A stretch of 64,000 nucleotides of DNA from Pseudomonadota bacterium (GCA_016719885.1 JADJYF010000001.1:434001-498000), one strand, 5' to 3'. Numbered from the stretch's first letter, positions 9,632-18,553 are shown. A program made the numbers and translations. The notes: a model not told the origin generated them from the sequence alone.

Positions 9632-10797
9632 TCAATAGGCGCGCGGCAGTTCGAGCTCGTGCTCGGCGATGTAGGAAAGGATGAGATTGGTCGAGATCGG
9701 CGCGATGCGGTACAGGCGCGATTCGCGGAACTTGCGCTCGACGTCGTATTCCTCGGCCACGCCGAAGCCGCCATGGGTCTGCATGCAGGTGTCGGCCGCT
9801 GCCCACGCCGCTTCCGAGGCCAGCATCTTGGACAGGTTGGCGTAGGTGCCGGCATTGCCGCCCGACTCGTAGATGCGGCAGGCTTTCTCCAGCACCGCCT
9901 CGGCCGCTTCGGTCTGCGCGAAGGCCTGGGCGATGGGGAACTGGATGCCCTGGTTCTGGCCGATGGGGCGCCCGAACACCACGCGCTCGCGCGCGCATAG
10001 TCCGAGGCCTTCTTGATGAACCAGCGCGCGTCACCGATGCATTCGGCCGCGATCAGGATGCGCTCGGCATTCATGCCCGACAGGATGTAGCGGAAGCCCT
10101 TGCCTTCCTCGCCGATCAGGCTGTCGGCCGGGATCGGCACGTTGTCGAAAAAGATCTCGGTGGTCGAGTGGTTGATCATGGTGCGAATGGGATTGATGGT
10201 CATGCCATTCTTCTTCGCTTCGCGCATGTCGATGAGGAACACCGACAGGCCATCGGCGCGCTTGGCGACCTTGTCCTTGGGCGTGGTGCGCGCCAGCAGG
10301 ATCATGAGGTCCGACTGCAGCGCGCGCGAGGTCCACACCTTCTGGCCGTTGACGATGTACTTGTCGCCATCGCGCACCGCGACCGTGGTGATGCTGGTGG
10401 TGTCGGTGCCGGCGGTGGGCTCGGTCACACCGAAGGCCTGCAGGCGCAACTCGCCGGAGGCGACGCCGGGCAGGTATTTCTGTTTCTGTTCGGCACTGCC
10501 ATGACGCAGCACCGTGCCCATGGTGTACATCTGCGCGTGGCAGGCGCCGGCGTTGCCGCCGAATTCATGGATGGCTTTCAGGATCTCGACGCCCATGGAA
10601 ATCGGCAGGCCGCTGCCGCCGTATTCTTCCGGGATCAGCGCGGCGAGCAGGCCGAGTTCGGTCAGACGGTCGACGAATTCCTTGGGATATTGACGCTCGC
10701 GGTCCTTGGCGCGCCAGTATTCGCCGGCGAATTCCTCGCAGACCTTTTTCACGGTGTCACGCAGTTGCGAGACAATTTCCTGGTGTTCGTCAGACAT
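9632..10797 (-). pseudogene. Acyl-CoA dehydrogenase, interrupted by a frameshift
   Basis: The start is ATG 10797 (MSDEHQEIVSQLRDTV) with GGAAG upstream. The chain has the FAD-binding stretches FGVTEPTAGTDTTSI and KVWTSRALQSDLMILLART, then breaks after FIKKASDYAR. Two extra bases (one GC unit) in a GC run at about 9985-9997 shift the frame; the other frame resumes with ERVVFGRPIGQNQGIQFPIAQ and runs through CMQTHGGFGVAEEYDVERKFRE to PRAY. The whole would be about 387 residues, normal for the family. The reaction would be alpha,beta-oxidation of an acyl-CoA with FAD. It follows the alpha/beta hydrolase gene in the operon. Confidence 0.84.
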
Positions 10798-10907
10798 GCT
10801 TGTGCTTCCACGCTTGAATGCTGTGGCCGGCGAGGATAGCCCACCGGCGGTTGGAAAACGAACGGCAGCGGCTCGTGGCCACTGCCGTCGGCAACTCGTG
10901 ATACGAG

Positions 10908-11756
10908 TTATTTCAGCGCCAGGATCTTGTCGAGCACCGGCATCAGGTAGCGGTTGAACACATCGGGATTTTCGCTCATGGGGAAATGCCCGATTTCCTC
11001 CATGATGATGCACTCGGAGTTCTTGGTATTGCGCGCCGCTTCCTCGGTCATTTCCGGGGTGCAAGCGAAATCGTAAACGCCGGTCATGTAGTACATCGGC
11101 ACCTTGCCCGACAGCTGCTGGGTCTTGCCGCGGAAGTCGTGGTCGAAGGAGTAGAAGTACAGATCCCCCTTGAAGATACCCGGACCGCCCTGGGAGTAGT
11201 ACCACCAGGTTTCCCAGCGATACTTGTCCGGGCTCTGCGGCGCCATCAGGCCGAATACCGAAGTGGCGCAGACCTCACCACCGTGGATGTGCGAATGACG
11301 CAGCCAGTCGAGATGCCAGCCCGGCGACCATTCGCAGGCTTCGACCGCGATCAGCGCCTTGACGTCGTTCTCGTATTCGGCCGCCAGGTGCAGGCAGATG
11401 TTGCCGCCCATCGAGCTGCCCATGATCACCGGCTTGTCGAGGCCGAGCTCGCGGCAGAACGCCATCAGGAGGCCTGAGTAGTACTTGGCAGTGAGCTTGT
11501 ACTCTTCCTCTTCCTTGTACCAGTCATAGGGCGGAATGGACTTGCCGTGGCGGGGCAGGTCCAGCGCGATGACGCGGAAGTTCTTGTTGATGGCCGGGTC
11601 GCACAGCTGGTGGCGCCATTCGCGTCCATCGGTGCCGGCGGTGTGCAGGCACACCATCGGAATGCCCTGGCCGGCTTCCTCGTAGTAGATGCGGTATTCG
11701 GTGCCTTCGAAGGGCACCCAGATGTAACGGCCAACTATCGGTTCAATTTTTGCCAT
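10908..11756 (-). CDS. Alpha/beta hydrolase (LysR-flanking, copy 1)
   Basis: A 282-residue alpha/beta hydrolase. CLHTAG near residue 40 gives the oxyanion region, ALDLPRHGKS follows, and GSSMGG has nucleophile Ser115; IGHFPMSENP near the C-terminus supplies the His. It shares the HTAG, ALDLPxH and LGLxxPVIxGxSxGG motifs with the product of 13963-14784 on the other side of the LysR gene, so the two are paralogues. An ester, lactone or C-C bond hydrolysis is possible. It lies 19 nt downstream of the SCP2-like gene and 110 nt upstream of the acyl-CoA dehydrogenase gene. Confidence 0.88.
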   Translation of the reverse strand: MAKIEPIVGRYIWVPFEGTEYRIYYEEAGQGIPMVCLHTAGTDGREWRHQLCDPAINKNFRVIALDLPRHGKSIPPYDWYKEEEEYKLTAKYYSGLLMAFCRELGLDKPVIMGSSMGGNICLHLAAEYENDVKALIAVEACEWSPGWHLDWLRHSHIHGGEVCATSVFGLMAPQSPDKYRWETWWYYSQGGPGIFKGDLYFYSFDHDFRGKTQQLSGKVPMYYMTGVYDFACTPEMTEEAARNTKNSECIIMEEIGHFPMSENPDVFNRYLMPVLDKILALK

Positions 11757-11775
11757 GTCAAATTCTCCCTTGCGC

Positions 11776-12153
11776 TCACACTTCGCGCATGCGGTCGAGC
11801 GCCCAGCAGAGCGCGCGCAGGTTCTGCCACAGGACCATCTGGTCGCCTTCCAGCGTCAGGCGCCCATGGAGCGGATGCGCCATGGCCCAGATATCGTTGT
11901 ACATCGGCGGCGGAACCTTCTGGCAGAACTTTGCCCACGATTCAGCCGGGCCACGAATGGCAAGCTGGTAGCAGGTCTCCGGGCCGAGCGTGTCGGTGAA
12001 CTCCGCGAGTTTGCCCTTCTGAAATGAAACGACGTATTGCTTGTCGCCGAACCCGAAAAGCAGATCTGCGGTCAGGTGCTTGCCGATCCATTTCATCGGA
12101 CCGTTGCTGTTGACCGCGTCCTGCCACTTCTTGACCCAGGCAGTATCGAACAT
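11776..12153 (-). CDS. Small SCP2-like (sterol-carrier-fold) protein
   Basis: The product is 125 residues with no signal peptide. The central segment LTADLLFGFGDKQYVVSFQKGKLAEF followed by YQLAIRGPAESWAKF and GRLTLEGDQMVLWQNLRALCWAL has the strand and helix order of SCP2-type lipid-binding domains, where a one-domain protein binds a hydrophobic ligand or acyl-CoA. It is the first gene of the operon 12153-7299, and a similar protein is encoded at 13465 across the LysR gene. The assignment rests on pattern, not on a decisive motif. Confidence 0.6.
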   Translation of the reverse strand: MFDTAWVKKWQDAVNSNGPMKWIGKHLTADLLFGFGDKQYVVSFQKGKLAEFTDTLGPETCYQLAIRGPAESWAKFCQKVPPPMYNDIWAMAHPLHGRLTLEGDQMVLWQNLRALCWALDRMREV

Positions 12154-12338
12154 GGTGTTACTCCCTCTTGGTGAGATGAACCCGGTCGCCGATGGGCCGC
12201 CAAGGACAGCCGGTACATGCGTGGGGGTCCGGTAATCGGGCGCCGTCAGGGCCTCGTGGGCACGGCCGGCGTCGCGTGGTGAGGGGGCAGCTTAATGAGT
12301 TGGCGACTGGGGTGTAAATGAGGGGATGTCGATAGGAC

Positions 12339-12357
12339 CGATAAGAAAATCTTATCG
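12339..12357. promoter_or_regulatory. Candidate LysR-type operator
   Basis: The palindrome CGATAAGAAAATCTTATCG has 8-bp perfect arms around AAA. It contains T-N11-A inside the dyad, the minimal LysR-family box. It lies just past the LysR stop codon and about 185 nt upstream of the first gene of the minus-strand operon (12153), in the place expected for an operator of that operon. There is no T-run, so it does not look like a terminator. Confidence 0.5.
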
Positions 12358-12374
12358 CCGCGCGCGGCCCGCGC

Positions 12375-13292
12375 TCAGCCCTTGGCGACCCGCCAGTACT
12401 CGCCGTCGTAGGCCTTCACGCATTCCTCGAGCAGCGTGGTGGTGGCGCGCACGGCATTGGACACCGGACGGTTGCTGGCCCGCGCCAGCACCATGTGACG
12501 CTCGACCCGCGGCGCGATTATCGGCACGGCCTGCAGCTCGCCGCGCGCCAGTTCATCGGCCACCGCCGCGCGTGACAGCACGGTGTTGCCGACGCCGAGC
12601 TTGGCCAGCGCCTTCATCTGCATGAAGGCGTCGATTTCGACCTTGGGCGACAGCACCACGTCGTGCTCGACGGCGATCCTGTCGAGCATGTCGCGCAGGC
12701 CGTGGTGGCGGCCGGGCAGGATGAGATCCATGGCCGCCAGCTCGGCGAAGCGCACCGCTCGCCGCCGCTTGCGCGCGTTGGCGCTCTCGACCAGGTAGAG
12801 CTCCTCGGTGAACAGCGGCGTGGCGCTGATCGCGGCGTCGCGCTGTACGCCGTGCAGCACGCAGAAATCGAGCTGGCCGGTGCGCAGCCAATCCAGCACG
12901 TAGCCGCTGGTGCCTTCCACCACGCGCAGCGCGACCTTGGGATAGGCCTCCTGCATGCGCACGATCAGCGGCACCGACAGCGCCGCGCTGATGGACGACG
13001 GCAAGCCCAGCACCACGCTGCCTTGCGGGTCGCGACTGCCGGCCTGGATGACCTGCCGCGCATCGTGCACCTGGTCGAGGATGAGGCGCGCGCGGGTCAG
13101 CAGTTCGCGGCCGGCCTCGGTCGGCACTACGCCTCGCACCGAGCGCGCCAGGAGCTTCACGCCGAGTTCGTCCTCGAGTTTCTTGACCTGTTGGCTGAGC
13201 GCCGGCTGCGCGACGTACAGCGATTCGGCGGCGCGTTTCATCGAGCCGCGTTCGACGATTTCGACGAAGTAGCGCAGGTTGCGAAGATCCAT
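12375..13292 (-). CDS. LysR family transcriptional regulator
   Basis: A 305-residue regulator. Residues 1-60 form the winged helix-turn-helix (MDLRNLRYFVEIVERGSMKRAAE, then LYVAQPALSQQVKKLE); residues 90-290 are a periplasmic-binding-protein-like effector domain (VVLGLPSSISAALSVPLIVRM). The family usually activates adjacent operons in response to a pathway intermediate. Divergent from the SCP2-like gene at 13465 and upstream of the operon starting at 12153, it could control both sides of the mirror-image locus. Confidence 0.93.
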   Translation of the reverse strand: MDLRNLRYFVEIVERGSMKRAAESLYVAQPALSQQVKKLEDELGVKLLARSVRGVVPTEAGRELLTRARLILDQVHDARQVIQAGSRDPQGSVVLGLPSSISAALSVPLIVRMQEAYPKVALRVVEGTSGYVLDWLRTGQLDFCVLHGVQRDAAISATPLFTEELYLVESANARKRRRAVRFAELAAMDLILPGRHHGLRDMLDRIAVEHDVVLSPKVEIDAFMQMKALAKLGVGNTVLSRAAVADELARGELQAVPIIAPRVERHMVLARASNRPVSNAVRATTTLLEECVKAYDGEYWRVAKG

Positions 13293-13464
13293 GGGCGCGC
13301 GGCTCGCGGTGGCGGACGGTGATATCGCGCAAGTTTATAGCAGGCGCCGTGATTTGCGGCATTGCTTATAGCCAGTGCTTCGCGCCGGGTGGCCCCGGCG
13401 CGGGTTTACACCCGCGCACGGATCGGGGAGGCTTGCCGCTCCCTATCACGCATGAGAATTTCCT
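13293..13464. promoter_or_regulatory. Divergent LysR/SCP2-like intergenic region
   Basis: This 172-bp gap separates divergent genes. Two direct copies of TTATAGC (13335-13341 and 13366-13372) are 31 bp apart, about three helical turns, on either side of GGCGCC. Closer to the plus-strand gene are two hairpins, one with arms GCGCCGGG/CCCCGGCGC (13382-13400) and one with arms GCGCGGGT/ACCCGCGC (13398-13417), which overlap and could be alternatives. A regulator site and structured leader are plausible but unproven. Confidence 0.35.
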
Positions 13465-13887
13465 ATGTCATTTCTCGCCAACCCGGCCTTGCAGCGCAAA
13501 CTGGTCGATGCGCTGAACGCCAACACCGCCTTCGCGACCCAGGCCCAGGCATTCGACGGCGCGGTGCAACTCGAAGTCGACAACGATTGCCTGTGGCTGA
13601 AGATCTACAAGGGCCGGGTCATCGACCACCAGGCCAGCCCGTCGATTTTCGGCTACACCTTCAAGCTGCGCGGCACGGCGCGCGCGTGGGGCCTGCTGCT
13701 GTCCGGTGAGCGCCTGTGGGCGGATCTCACCTTTCCCGGCAAGCGCGATTTCTCCGATGACCCGACCTTGAGCCGGGTCGGCGAAATGAGCGTCGAGATT
13801 GCCACCGAGGGCAACCTCATCGAGGCCGGCCGCCTGACCGAGGCGATGTTCGAACTGGCCTACACCCTGCGCAGCGTGGCGAACTGA
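13465..13887 (+). CDS. Small SCP2-like protein (LysR-flanking, copy 2)
   Basis: The product is 140 residues, cytoplasmic, starting MSFLANPALQRKLVDALN. The core AVQLEVDNDCLWLKIYKGRVID, then YTFKLRGTARAWGLLLSGER, and the C-terminal GNLIEAGRLTEAMFELAYTLR resemble SCP2-type sterol-carrier domains; strand-rich centre and hydrophobic C-terminal helix match. It is the counterpart of 11776-12153 and is followed 75 nt later by an alpha/beta hydrolase gene, so the pair is repeated in mirror image about the LysR gene. Confidence 0.6.
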   Translation: MSFLANPALQRKLVDALNANTAFATQAQAFDGAVQLEVDNDCLWLKIYKGRVIDHQASPSIFGYTFKLRGTARAWGLLLSGERLWADLTFPGKRDFSDDPTLSRVGEMSVEIATEGNLIEAGRLTEAMFELAYTLRSVAN

Positions 13888-13962
13888 GCGCAGCTGCGCG
13901 TCGCCCGCAATCATCAAGACCGCTAGCCGTCGCGCCGCCGCCGGCGTGGCAAGAGGAATACC

Positions 13963-14784
13963 ATGAGCACACCCGAAGACATCCGCGGCCATTACGTACG
14001 CGTCAATGGCACCCGCACCTTCTATGACGAACTGGGCGCAGGCCAACCGCTGGTTTGCGTGCATACCGCCGGCGCGAGTTCGCTGGAATACCAGTACATC
14101 CTGCCGCTGTACGCCGAGCAGGGCTTTCACGCCTACGCGCTCGACCTGCCCGGCCATTCGCGCTCCTATCCGGTCGACTGGCAGGCGCACCGCAGCATCC
14201 ACGAACACGCGGAATTCGTGCACGCCTTCGTCAAGACCCTGGGCTTGCACAACCCGGTCATCACCGGCTGCTCCATCGGTGGCGACATCACCCTCGACTA
14301 CGCCGCCCATCATTGGCAGGAGATGGCGGCCGGCATTGCCATGGAGGGCCTGGGCCGCTCGCCGACCTTCCCGAGCCCGGCCAACATGACGCACCCGTCG
14401 TGGACGCCCGGCTGGCAGGACATGATGGAGCGCGCCGCGCTGGAGTCCCTGGGCCGTGGCGTATCGCAGGACAAGCGCGAGGAACTGCGCTGGCAGCATC
14501 GCAATTCCCAGGTTAGCGCGGTCGGCGACCTGGTCGCGTGGGCCGGGCACGACGTGCTGGGCAAGCTCGGCGCCGTGCAGTGCCCGATGCTGGTGGTGCG
14601 CGGCGAGGACGACTTCTGGGTGCCGCGTGAACTGGCCGAGGAAACCGCCCGGGCGATGCCGAAAGGCGAGGTCACCCACTTGCCGGCGGTCGGCCATTAC
14701 CCGATGTTCGAGGAGCCGCAATTGATTTCAATCATGGCTGGTGACTTTTGCCGCAAACACGGTATCCTGCCGCCCAAGAAATAA
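13963..14784 (+). CDS. Alpha/beta hydrolase (LysR-flanking, copy 2)
   Basis: A 273-residue alpha/beta hydrolase with VHTAG at 33-37, ALDLPGHSRS at 59-68, GCSIGG at 102-107 (Ser104 nucleophile), GEDDFWVP as the acid region and AVGHYPMFEEP for the His. It is the paralogue of the product of 10908-11756. Upstream AAGAGGAATACC provides a good ribosome site. A terminator at 14888 closes the unit. Substrate unknown; the association with an SCP2-like protein suggests a hydrophobic or CoA-linked ester. Confidence 0.9.
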   Translation: MSTPEDIRGHYVRVNGTRTFYDELGAGQPLVCVHTAGASSLEYQYILPLYAEQGFHAYALDLPGHSRSYPVDWQAHRSIHEHAEFVHAFVKTLGLHNPVITGCSIGGDITLDYAAHHWQEMAAGIAMEGLGRSPTFPSPANMTHPSWTPGWQDMMERAALESLGRGVSQDKREELRWQHRNSQVSAVGDLVAWAGHDVLGKLGAVQCPMLVVRGEDDFWVPRELAEETARAMPKGEVTHLPAVGHYPMFEEPQLISIMAGDFCRKHGILPPKK

Positions 14785-14887
14785 ACCCGGCAAAAATTCG
14801 GGTAAGCAATCAACGGGGGAAGCCCGGCGATCGCGAGACAGTGGGGCGACTCGTTGTCCGGTCAGCCGGGCCAGAGGGGGGGACAAA

Positions 14888-14909
14888 GGGCGGCGCAAGC
14901 CGCCCTTTT
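14888..14909 (+). terminator. Rho-independent terminator
   Basis: Arms GGGCGGC and GCCGCCC around GCAA are followed by TTTTGTTCTT. It is 104 nt beyond the stop codon of the alpha/beta hydrolase at 13963-14784. Between it and 15114 I see only the long C-tract. Confidence 0.85.
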
Positions 14910-15027
14910 GTTCTTCCCCAACCGGGAGGCGGCTCGATCTTGAGGAAGTAGGCGTCCGCCGTGGCCCCTTGATGACTTTGATTTTGTTGTTGATGCCTCG
15001 ATGAGGTTGGTGTTGCCGCCCTCGGTC

Positions 15028-15057
15028 GCCCCCCCCTCCCCGCCCCCCCCCCCCCCC
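15028..15057. repeat. Poly-C tract in intergenic region
   Basis: An almost pure C stretch ends in 15 consecutive C (15043-15057), after shorter C runs broken by single T and G. It is between the terminator at 14888 and the 3' end of the gene at 15115. Such a homopolymer is unusual here and could be unstable in the cell or in sequencing. Confidence 0.8.
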
Positions 15058-15114
15058 TTCGACCCACGCGACCCGCCGCCCTCCACGCTACGGCGAGACC
15101 TTTTTTGATGCGTC

Positions 15115-15435
15115 TCAGCCCTTGGCCAAGGTGTTCAACTGCGCGCCCCAGTTCTCGTAGGAACGCAGCGCCTTGAACGTGATCTTGGGCACGATGTGCG
15201 CGTAGCCGAGCTTCCAGATCGGCAGGCTGTGGATGATGTCGTCAATCTGATCGCCATTGTCGACTTCGAACACCGCAATCACCTGGTACTCACCGGCCAC
15301 TTTCCAGATGGCCTTGATGGCGCCGGCCTTGACCGCCTCTATCGCGGCCACGGACTCCTGGCGCCAGATCTCGAAGAACTCTTTGTTGGTAAGACTTTCG
15401 GGTTTGGCCAGATCGGCCGTCATCATCACCAGCAT
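15115..15435 (-). CDS. Muconolactone delta-isomerase-like protein
   Basis: ATG 15435 follows GGGAGG by a few bases, so I prefer it to the in-frame start 33 nt upstream. The 106-residue product starts MLVMMTADLAKPESLTNKEF and has GAIKAIWKVAGEYQVIAVFEV and IIHSLPIWKLGYAHI, the pattern of the MIase (CatC) dimeric alpha/beta-barrel family. CatC isomerises muconolactone in the beta-ketoadipate pathway, but no cat genes are next to this one, so it may be a family member with another ring or lactone substrate. Confidence 0.75.
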   Translation of the reverse strand: MLVMMTADLAKPESLTNKEFFEIWRQESVAAIEAVKAGAIKAIWKVAGEYQVIAVFEVDNGDQIDDIIHSLPIWKLGYAHIVPKITFKALRSYENWGAQLNTLAKG

Positions 15436-15510
15436 GGGAACCTCCCGTGTACGTTGTGGATCTAGCATCGGCGGCGTACCGCAAGAGCCGCGCCGAAGGC
15501 CGATTATGGA

Positions 15511-16008
15511 TCAGGGACGGCGCGCAAGGCGCGCCAGGTTTTCGGCGCGACGTGTCACATCCGGATCGATGACGACGGGCACCGCGGCGATGTTCGCGAC
15601 ATACGCGGCGGGCAAGGCGTGATGACGGGCGCCCGCCAGCACGTAGCCGTGATACCAGTCGTAGGGCGCGAGCGTGGTGTCCAGCGCCGCGGCTTCGGCC
15701 CGGTAGAAGAAACATGCGCCGAGCGTGGGGTCCTCGAGTTGTTCGACGGCATAGCCGTGGCCGACGCCTTCAATGCGATCGAGCGTGGCGCGCGCCGCCG
15801 TGTCGATTCGATACACCACGCCGTAGGCCACCGCGCCCGCGCAACGTTCAAGGCTGCATTTGCCGGAACCGTCGGCGCCGCGCTTGTGAAACACGAGGGC
15901 GGTGTCGGCCAGGCCCACGACGCCGGCCACGCCGTGCACGGCGATGCGATCGCCGAGGCGCGGCGGAAACAAGTTGGAACCGTAGGCGAGATAGTTGAGT
16001 GTGCGCAT
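15511..16008 (-). CDS. Gamma-glutamylcyclotransferase-like protein
   Basis: A 165-residue protein that begins with YLAYGSNLFPPRL at residue 6, the (Y)GSN signature of the GGCT/AIG2-like fold, then AYGVVYRIDTAARATLDRIEG with the conserved Glu expected to be catalytic. GGCT enzymes release 5-oxoproline from gamma-glutamyl amino acids or glutathione; AIG2-like homologues can act on other gamma-glutamylamines. No neighbour fixes the role. Confidence 0.8.
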   Translation of the reverse strand: MRTLNYLAYGSNLFPPRLGDRIAVHGVAGVVGLADTALVFHKRGADGSGKCSLERCAGAVAYGVVYRIDTAARATLDRIEGVGHGYAVEQLEDPTLGACFFYRAEAAALDTTLAPYDWYHGYVLAGARHHALPAAYVANIAAVPVVIDPDVTRRAENLARLARRP

Positions 16009-16131
16009 GGCCGTTCCGTCGGAGGCTCACATCTTCAGGCGCGCCCGCCGCGGTGTAAACTTGACGCTGTCCACGGCTGCGGCCCAAGGAACACACCACG
16101 CGGCCGATGCGCTGAAGGAGCCTCCCGGATC

Positions 16132-17256
16132 ATGACCCACCCCGACGACCTACGCGCCTGGCGTCACGCCCATGTGCCGGTGTTCAACGACAACAAGCTC
16201 AAGCTCGGCATTTTCGGCATGAACTGCAGCAACGGCTGCACCATCACCCACGCGCCGACCAGCTTCGAGCCGACCTACCAGCACAACGTCAAGATAGCCA
16301 GGCTCGCCGATCGCATCGGCCTCGAACTCTTGGTGCCGGTCGGGCGCTGGAAACATTTCGGTGGCAGCACCCGGTTCAACGCCAACAATCTCGAGGTCTA
16401 TACCTGGGCCACGGCCATGGCCTGCAACACCGAGAAGCTGATGGTGTTCGCCACCTCCCACGTGCCGACCGTGCATCCGCTGCTGGCCGCCAAGCAGTCG
16501 GCCACCATCGACAACATCTCCGCCGGGCGTTTCGGTCTCAACATCGTGTGCGGCTGGTTCCGCCCCGAGATAGAGATGTTCGGCATCGAACAACGCGACC
16601 ATGACGCGCGGTACCGCATGGCTGACGAATGGCTGAGCGTCATCAAGCGGGCCTGGACCGAACAGGATTTCGATCATCACGGCGAGTTCTACGACATCAA
16701 GGGTGGTTTCCTGTTGCCCAAGCCGGTCCAGCAGCCGTACCCGACGCTCATAAATGCCGGCAGTTCGGAAGCGGGGCGTGAGTTCTCCGCCCGGCATGTC
16801 GATTACAACTTCATCACCATCACCACCGAAGACGAGGCGCGCTTCCTGATCAAGGACGTCAAGGCGCGCGCCGCCGCCCACCAACGCGAATGCGGGGTCA
16901 TGACTTACGGCTTGGTGTGCTGCCGCGATACCGAAGCCGAGGCCCGCGAGCTGTACGACAGCATCGTGCGCCACGGCGATTGGGAGGCGACCGAGAACAT
17001 CATGAAGATACTCGGTATCGAAAGCAGCTCTTTCGGCAACCAGGACACCGTGCGCAATCTCGGCGAACGCTTCATCGCCGGCTGGGGCGGCTACCCGCTG
17101 GTCGGCACGCCCGAGCAGGTGGTCGAGAAGATGCAGCACATCCACGCCATGGGCATCGACGGGTTTATCCTCTCGTGGCTGGACTATGCCGAAGAGCTCG
17201 AATATTTCGGCGAGCGCGTCATGCCGCTGCTCCGGCAGGCGGGGCTGCGCGTATGA
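16132..17256 (+). CDS. LLM class flavin-dependent monooxygenase, RutA/SfnG-like
   Basis: ATG 16132 follows AAGGAG; the open frame further upstream is not coding-like. The 374-residue TIM-barrel protein has GGSTRFNANNLEVYTWATAM near residue 75, SATIDNISAGRFGLNIVCGW near 120-145, and INAGSSEAGREFSARHVDYNF near 210. These match the FMNH2-dependent RutA (pyrimidine ring-opening) and sulfone/sulfonate monooxygenase group rather than the F420 type. Probable reaction: insertion of oxygen into C-N or C-S containing substrates. No rut genes are nearby, so a RutA function is not claimed. Confidence 0.85.
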   Translation: MTHPDDLRAWRHAHVPVFNDNKLKLGIFGMNCSNGCTITHAPTSFEPTYQHNVKIARLADRIGLELLVPVGRWKHFGGSTRFNANNLEVYTWATAMACNTEKLMVFATSHVPTVHPLLAAKQSATIDNISAGRFGLNIVCGWFRPEIEMFGIEQRDHDARYRMADEWLSVIKRAWTEQDFDHHGEFYDIKGGFLLPKPVQQPYPTLINAGSSEAGREFSARHVDYNFITITTEDEARFLIKDVKARAAAHQRECGVMTYGLVCCRDTEAEARELYDSIVRHGDWEATENIMKILGIESSSFGNQDTVRNLGERFIAGWGGYPLVGTPEQVVEKMQHIHAMGIDGFILSWLDYAEELEYFGERVMPLLRQAGLRV

Positions 17257-17282
17257 AAGAATTCTAGAAGGGCGCGTTTCTT

Positions 17283-17347
17283 TGTGGGTCAGACTTCAGT
17301 CTGACGATTCAAGCGCGACCCGGAGTCAGACTGAAGTCTGACCCACA
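17283..17347. repeat. REP-like element, family B (copy B1, inverted pair)
   Basis: The left arm TGTGG then GTCAGACTTCAGTCTGAC is an 8+2+8 palindrome; the right arm is its inverse, with a 19-nt spacer. It lies 27 nt after the RutA-like gene and 34 nt before the next one. Each arm can fold alone, or the two can pair as a long hairpin. Confidence 0.92.
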
Positions 17348-17380
17348 ACACACTGGCCTTAATCCATTCCAGGAGTCCCC

Positions 17381-18547
17381 ATGTCCGCCACCGCCTCCAC
17401 TTTCAGCGCCGAAGACGAGAGCCAGATCCTCGACGCCATCGGTGCCTGGCTCAGGACCGAGGTCCGCCACCAGGTCAAACAGTTCGACCACGCCGACGAA
17501 TACCCGCACGACATCGTGAAGCAGATGAAGGAGCTGGGGCTGTTCAGCCTCATGTACCCGACCGAGTGCGGTGGCCTGGGCATGAACGCCAGCGCCTATG
17601 CCAAGGTCATCACCTTGTTGTGCGAGACCTGGATGAGCCTCGCCGGCGTCATCAATACCCACATGATGCTCGGTCAGTTGGTGCTGCGCTTCGGCACCGA
17701 CGAGCAAAAGGCGCATTTCCTGCCGCGTCTCGCCAGCGCCGAGCTGCACGGCGTGTTGTGCCTCACCGAGCCCGATGCCGGCACCGATCTGCAGGGCATC
17801 AAGACCCGCGCCAAACGCGATGGCGACGATTACGTGCTGAACGGCTCGAAGATGTGGATCACCAACGGCATGTATGGCTCGCTGTACGCGGTGCTGACCA
17901 AGACCAACCCCGATGCCAAGCCGGCGCACAAGGGCATGACCCTGTTCCTGGCCGAACGCGGGCCCGGCTTCAACATCGACGGCAAGCTCAAGAAGCTCGG
18001 CTATCGCGCGGTGGAGAGCGTGGCGCTGAGCTTCCAGGACTACCGCATTCCGGCCTCGCGCATCCTCGGCGGCGAGGAAGGCCATGGTTTCCACCACGCG
18101 GTGGGTGGCCTCGAGCTCGGGCGCATCAACGTCGCCGCGCGCGCGGTGGGCGTGGCGCGCGCGGCGCTGACCGATGCCGTGCGCTACGCCCAGCAGCGCA
18201 AGACTTTCGGCAAGCCCATCTGCGAGCACCAGGCGATACAGATCAAACTCGCCGACATGGCGACGCGCGTGGAGGCGGCGCGCCTGCTGGTGGAGCAGGC
18301 GGCGAGCAAGTACGACCGTGGCGAGCGCTGCGACATGGAGGCCGGCATGGCCAAGCTGTTCGCCTCCGAAGCCGCGCTGTCGAACGCCACCGAAGCCATG
18401 CGCGTGCACGGCGGCTACGGCTATTCCCAGGAGTTCGACGTCGAGCGCTATTACCGCGACGCGCCGCTCATGTGCATAGGCGAGGGCACCAACGAGATCC
18501 AGCGCGTGCTGATCGCGCGGGAACTCGTCAAGCGCTTCCCGGCCTGA
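17381..18547 (+). CDS. Acyl-CoA dehydrogenase
   Basis: A complete 388-residue FAD enzyme. CLTEPDAGTDLQGIKT near residue 127 and WITNGMYGS belong to the FAD-binding middle domain; the C-terminal helical domain has RKTFGKPICEHQAIQIKLADMA, MRVHGGYGYSQEFDVERYYRD, and the catalytic Glu in GEGTNEIQRVLIAREL. The reaction is alpha,beta-dehydrogenation of an acyl-CoA, with electrons passed to ETF. No CoA-ligase or hydratase directly adjoins it on this strand; the minus-strand RidA gene is convergent and ends 6 nt away. Confidence 0.93.
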   Translation: MSATASTFSAEDESQILDAIGAWLRTEVRHQVKQFDHADEYPHDIVKQMKELGLFSLMYPTECGGLGMNASAYAKVITLLCETWMSLAGVINTHMMLGQLVLRFGTDEQKAHFLPRLASAELHGVLCLTEPDAGTDLQGIKTRAKRDGDDYVLNGSKMWITNGMYGSLYAVLTKTNPDAKPAHKGMTLFLAERGPGFNIDGKLKKLGYRAVESVALSFQDYRIPASRILGGEEGHGFHHAVGGLELGRINVAARAVGVARAALTDAVRYAQQRKTFGKPICEHQAIQIKLADMATRVEAARLLVEQAASKYDRGERCDMEAGMAKLFASEAALSNATEAMRVHGGYGYSQEFDVERYYRDAPLMCIGEGTNEIQRVLIARELVKRFPA

Positions 18548-18553
18548 CGCGGC

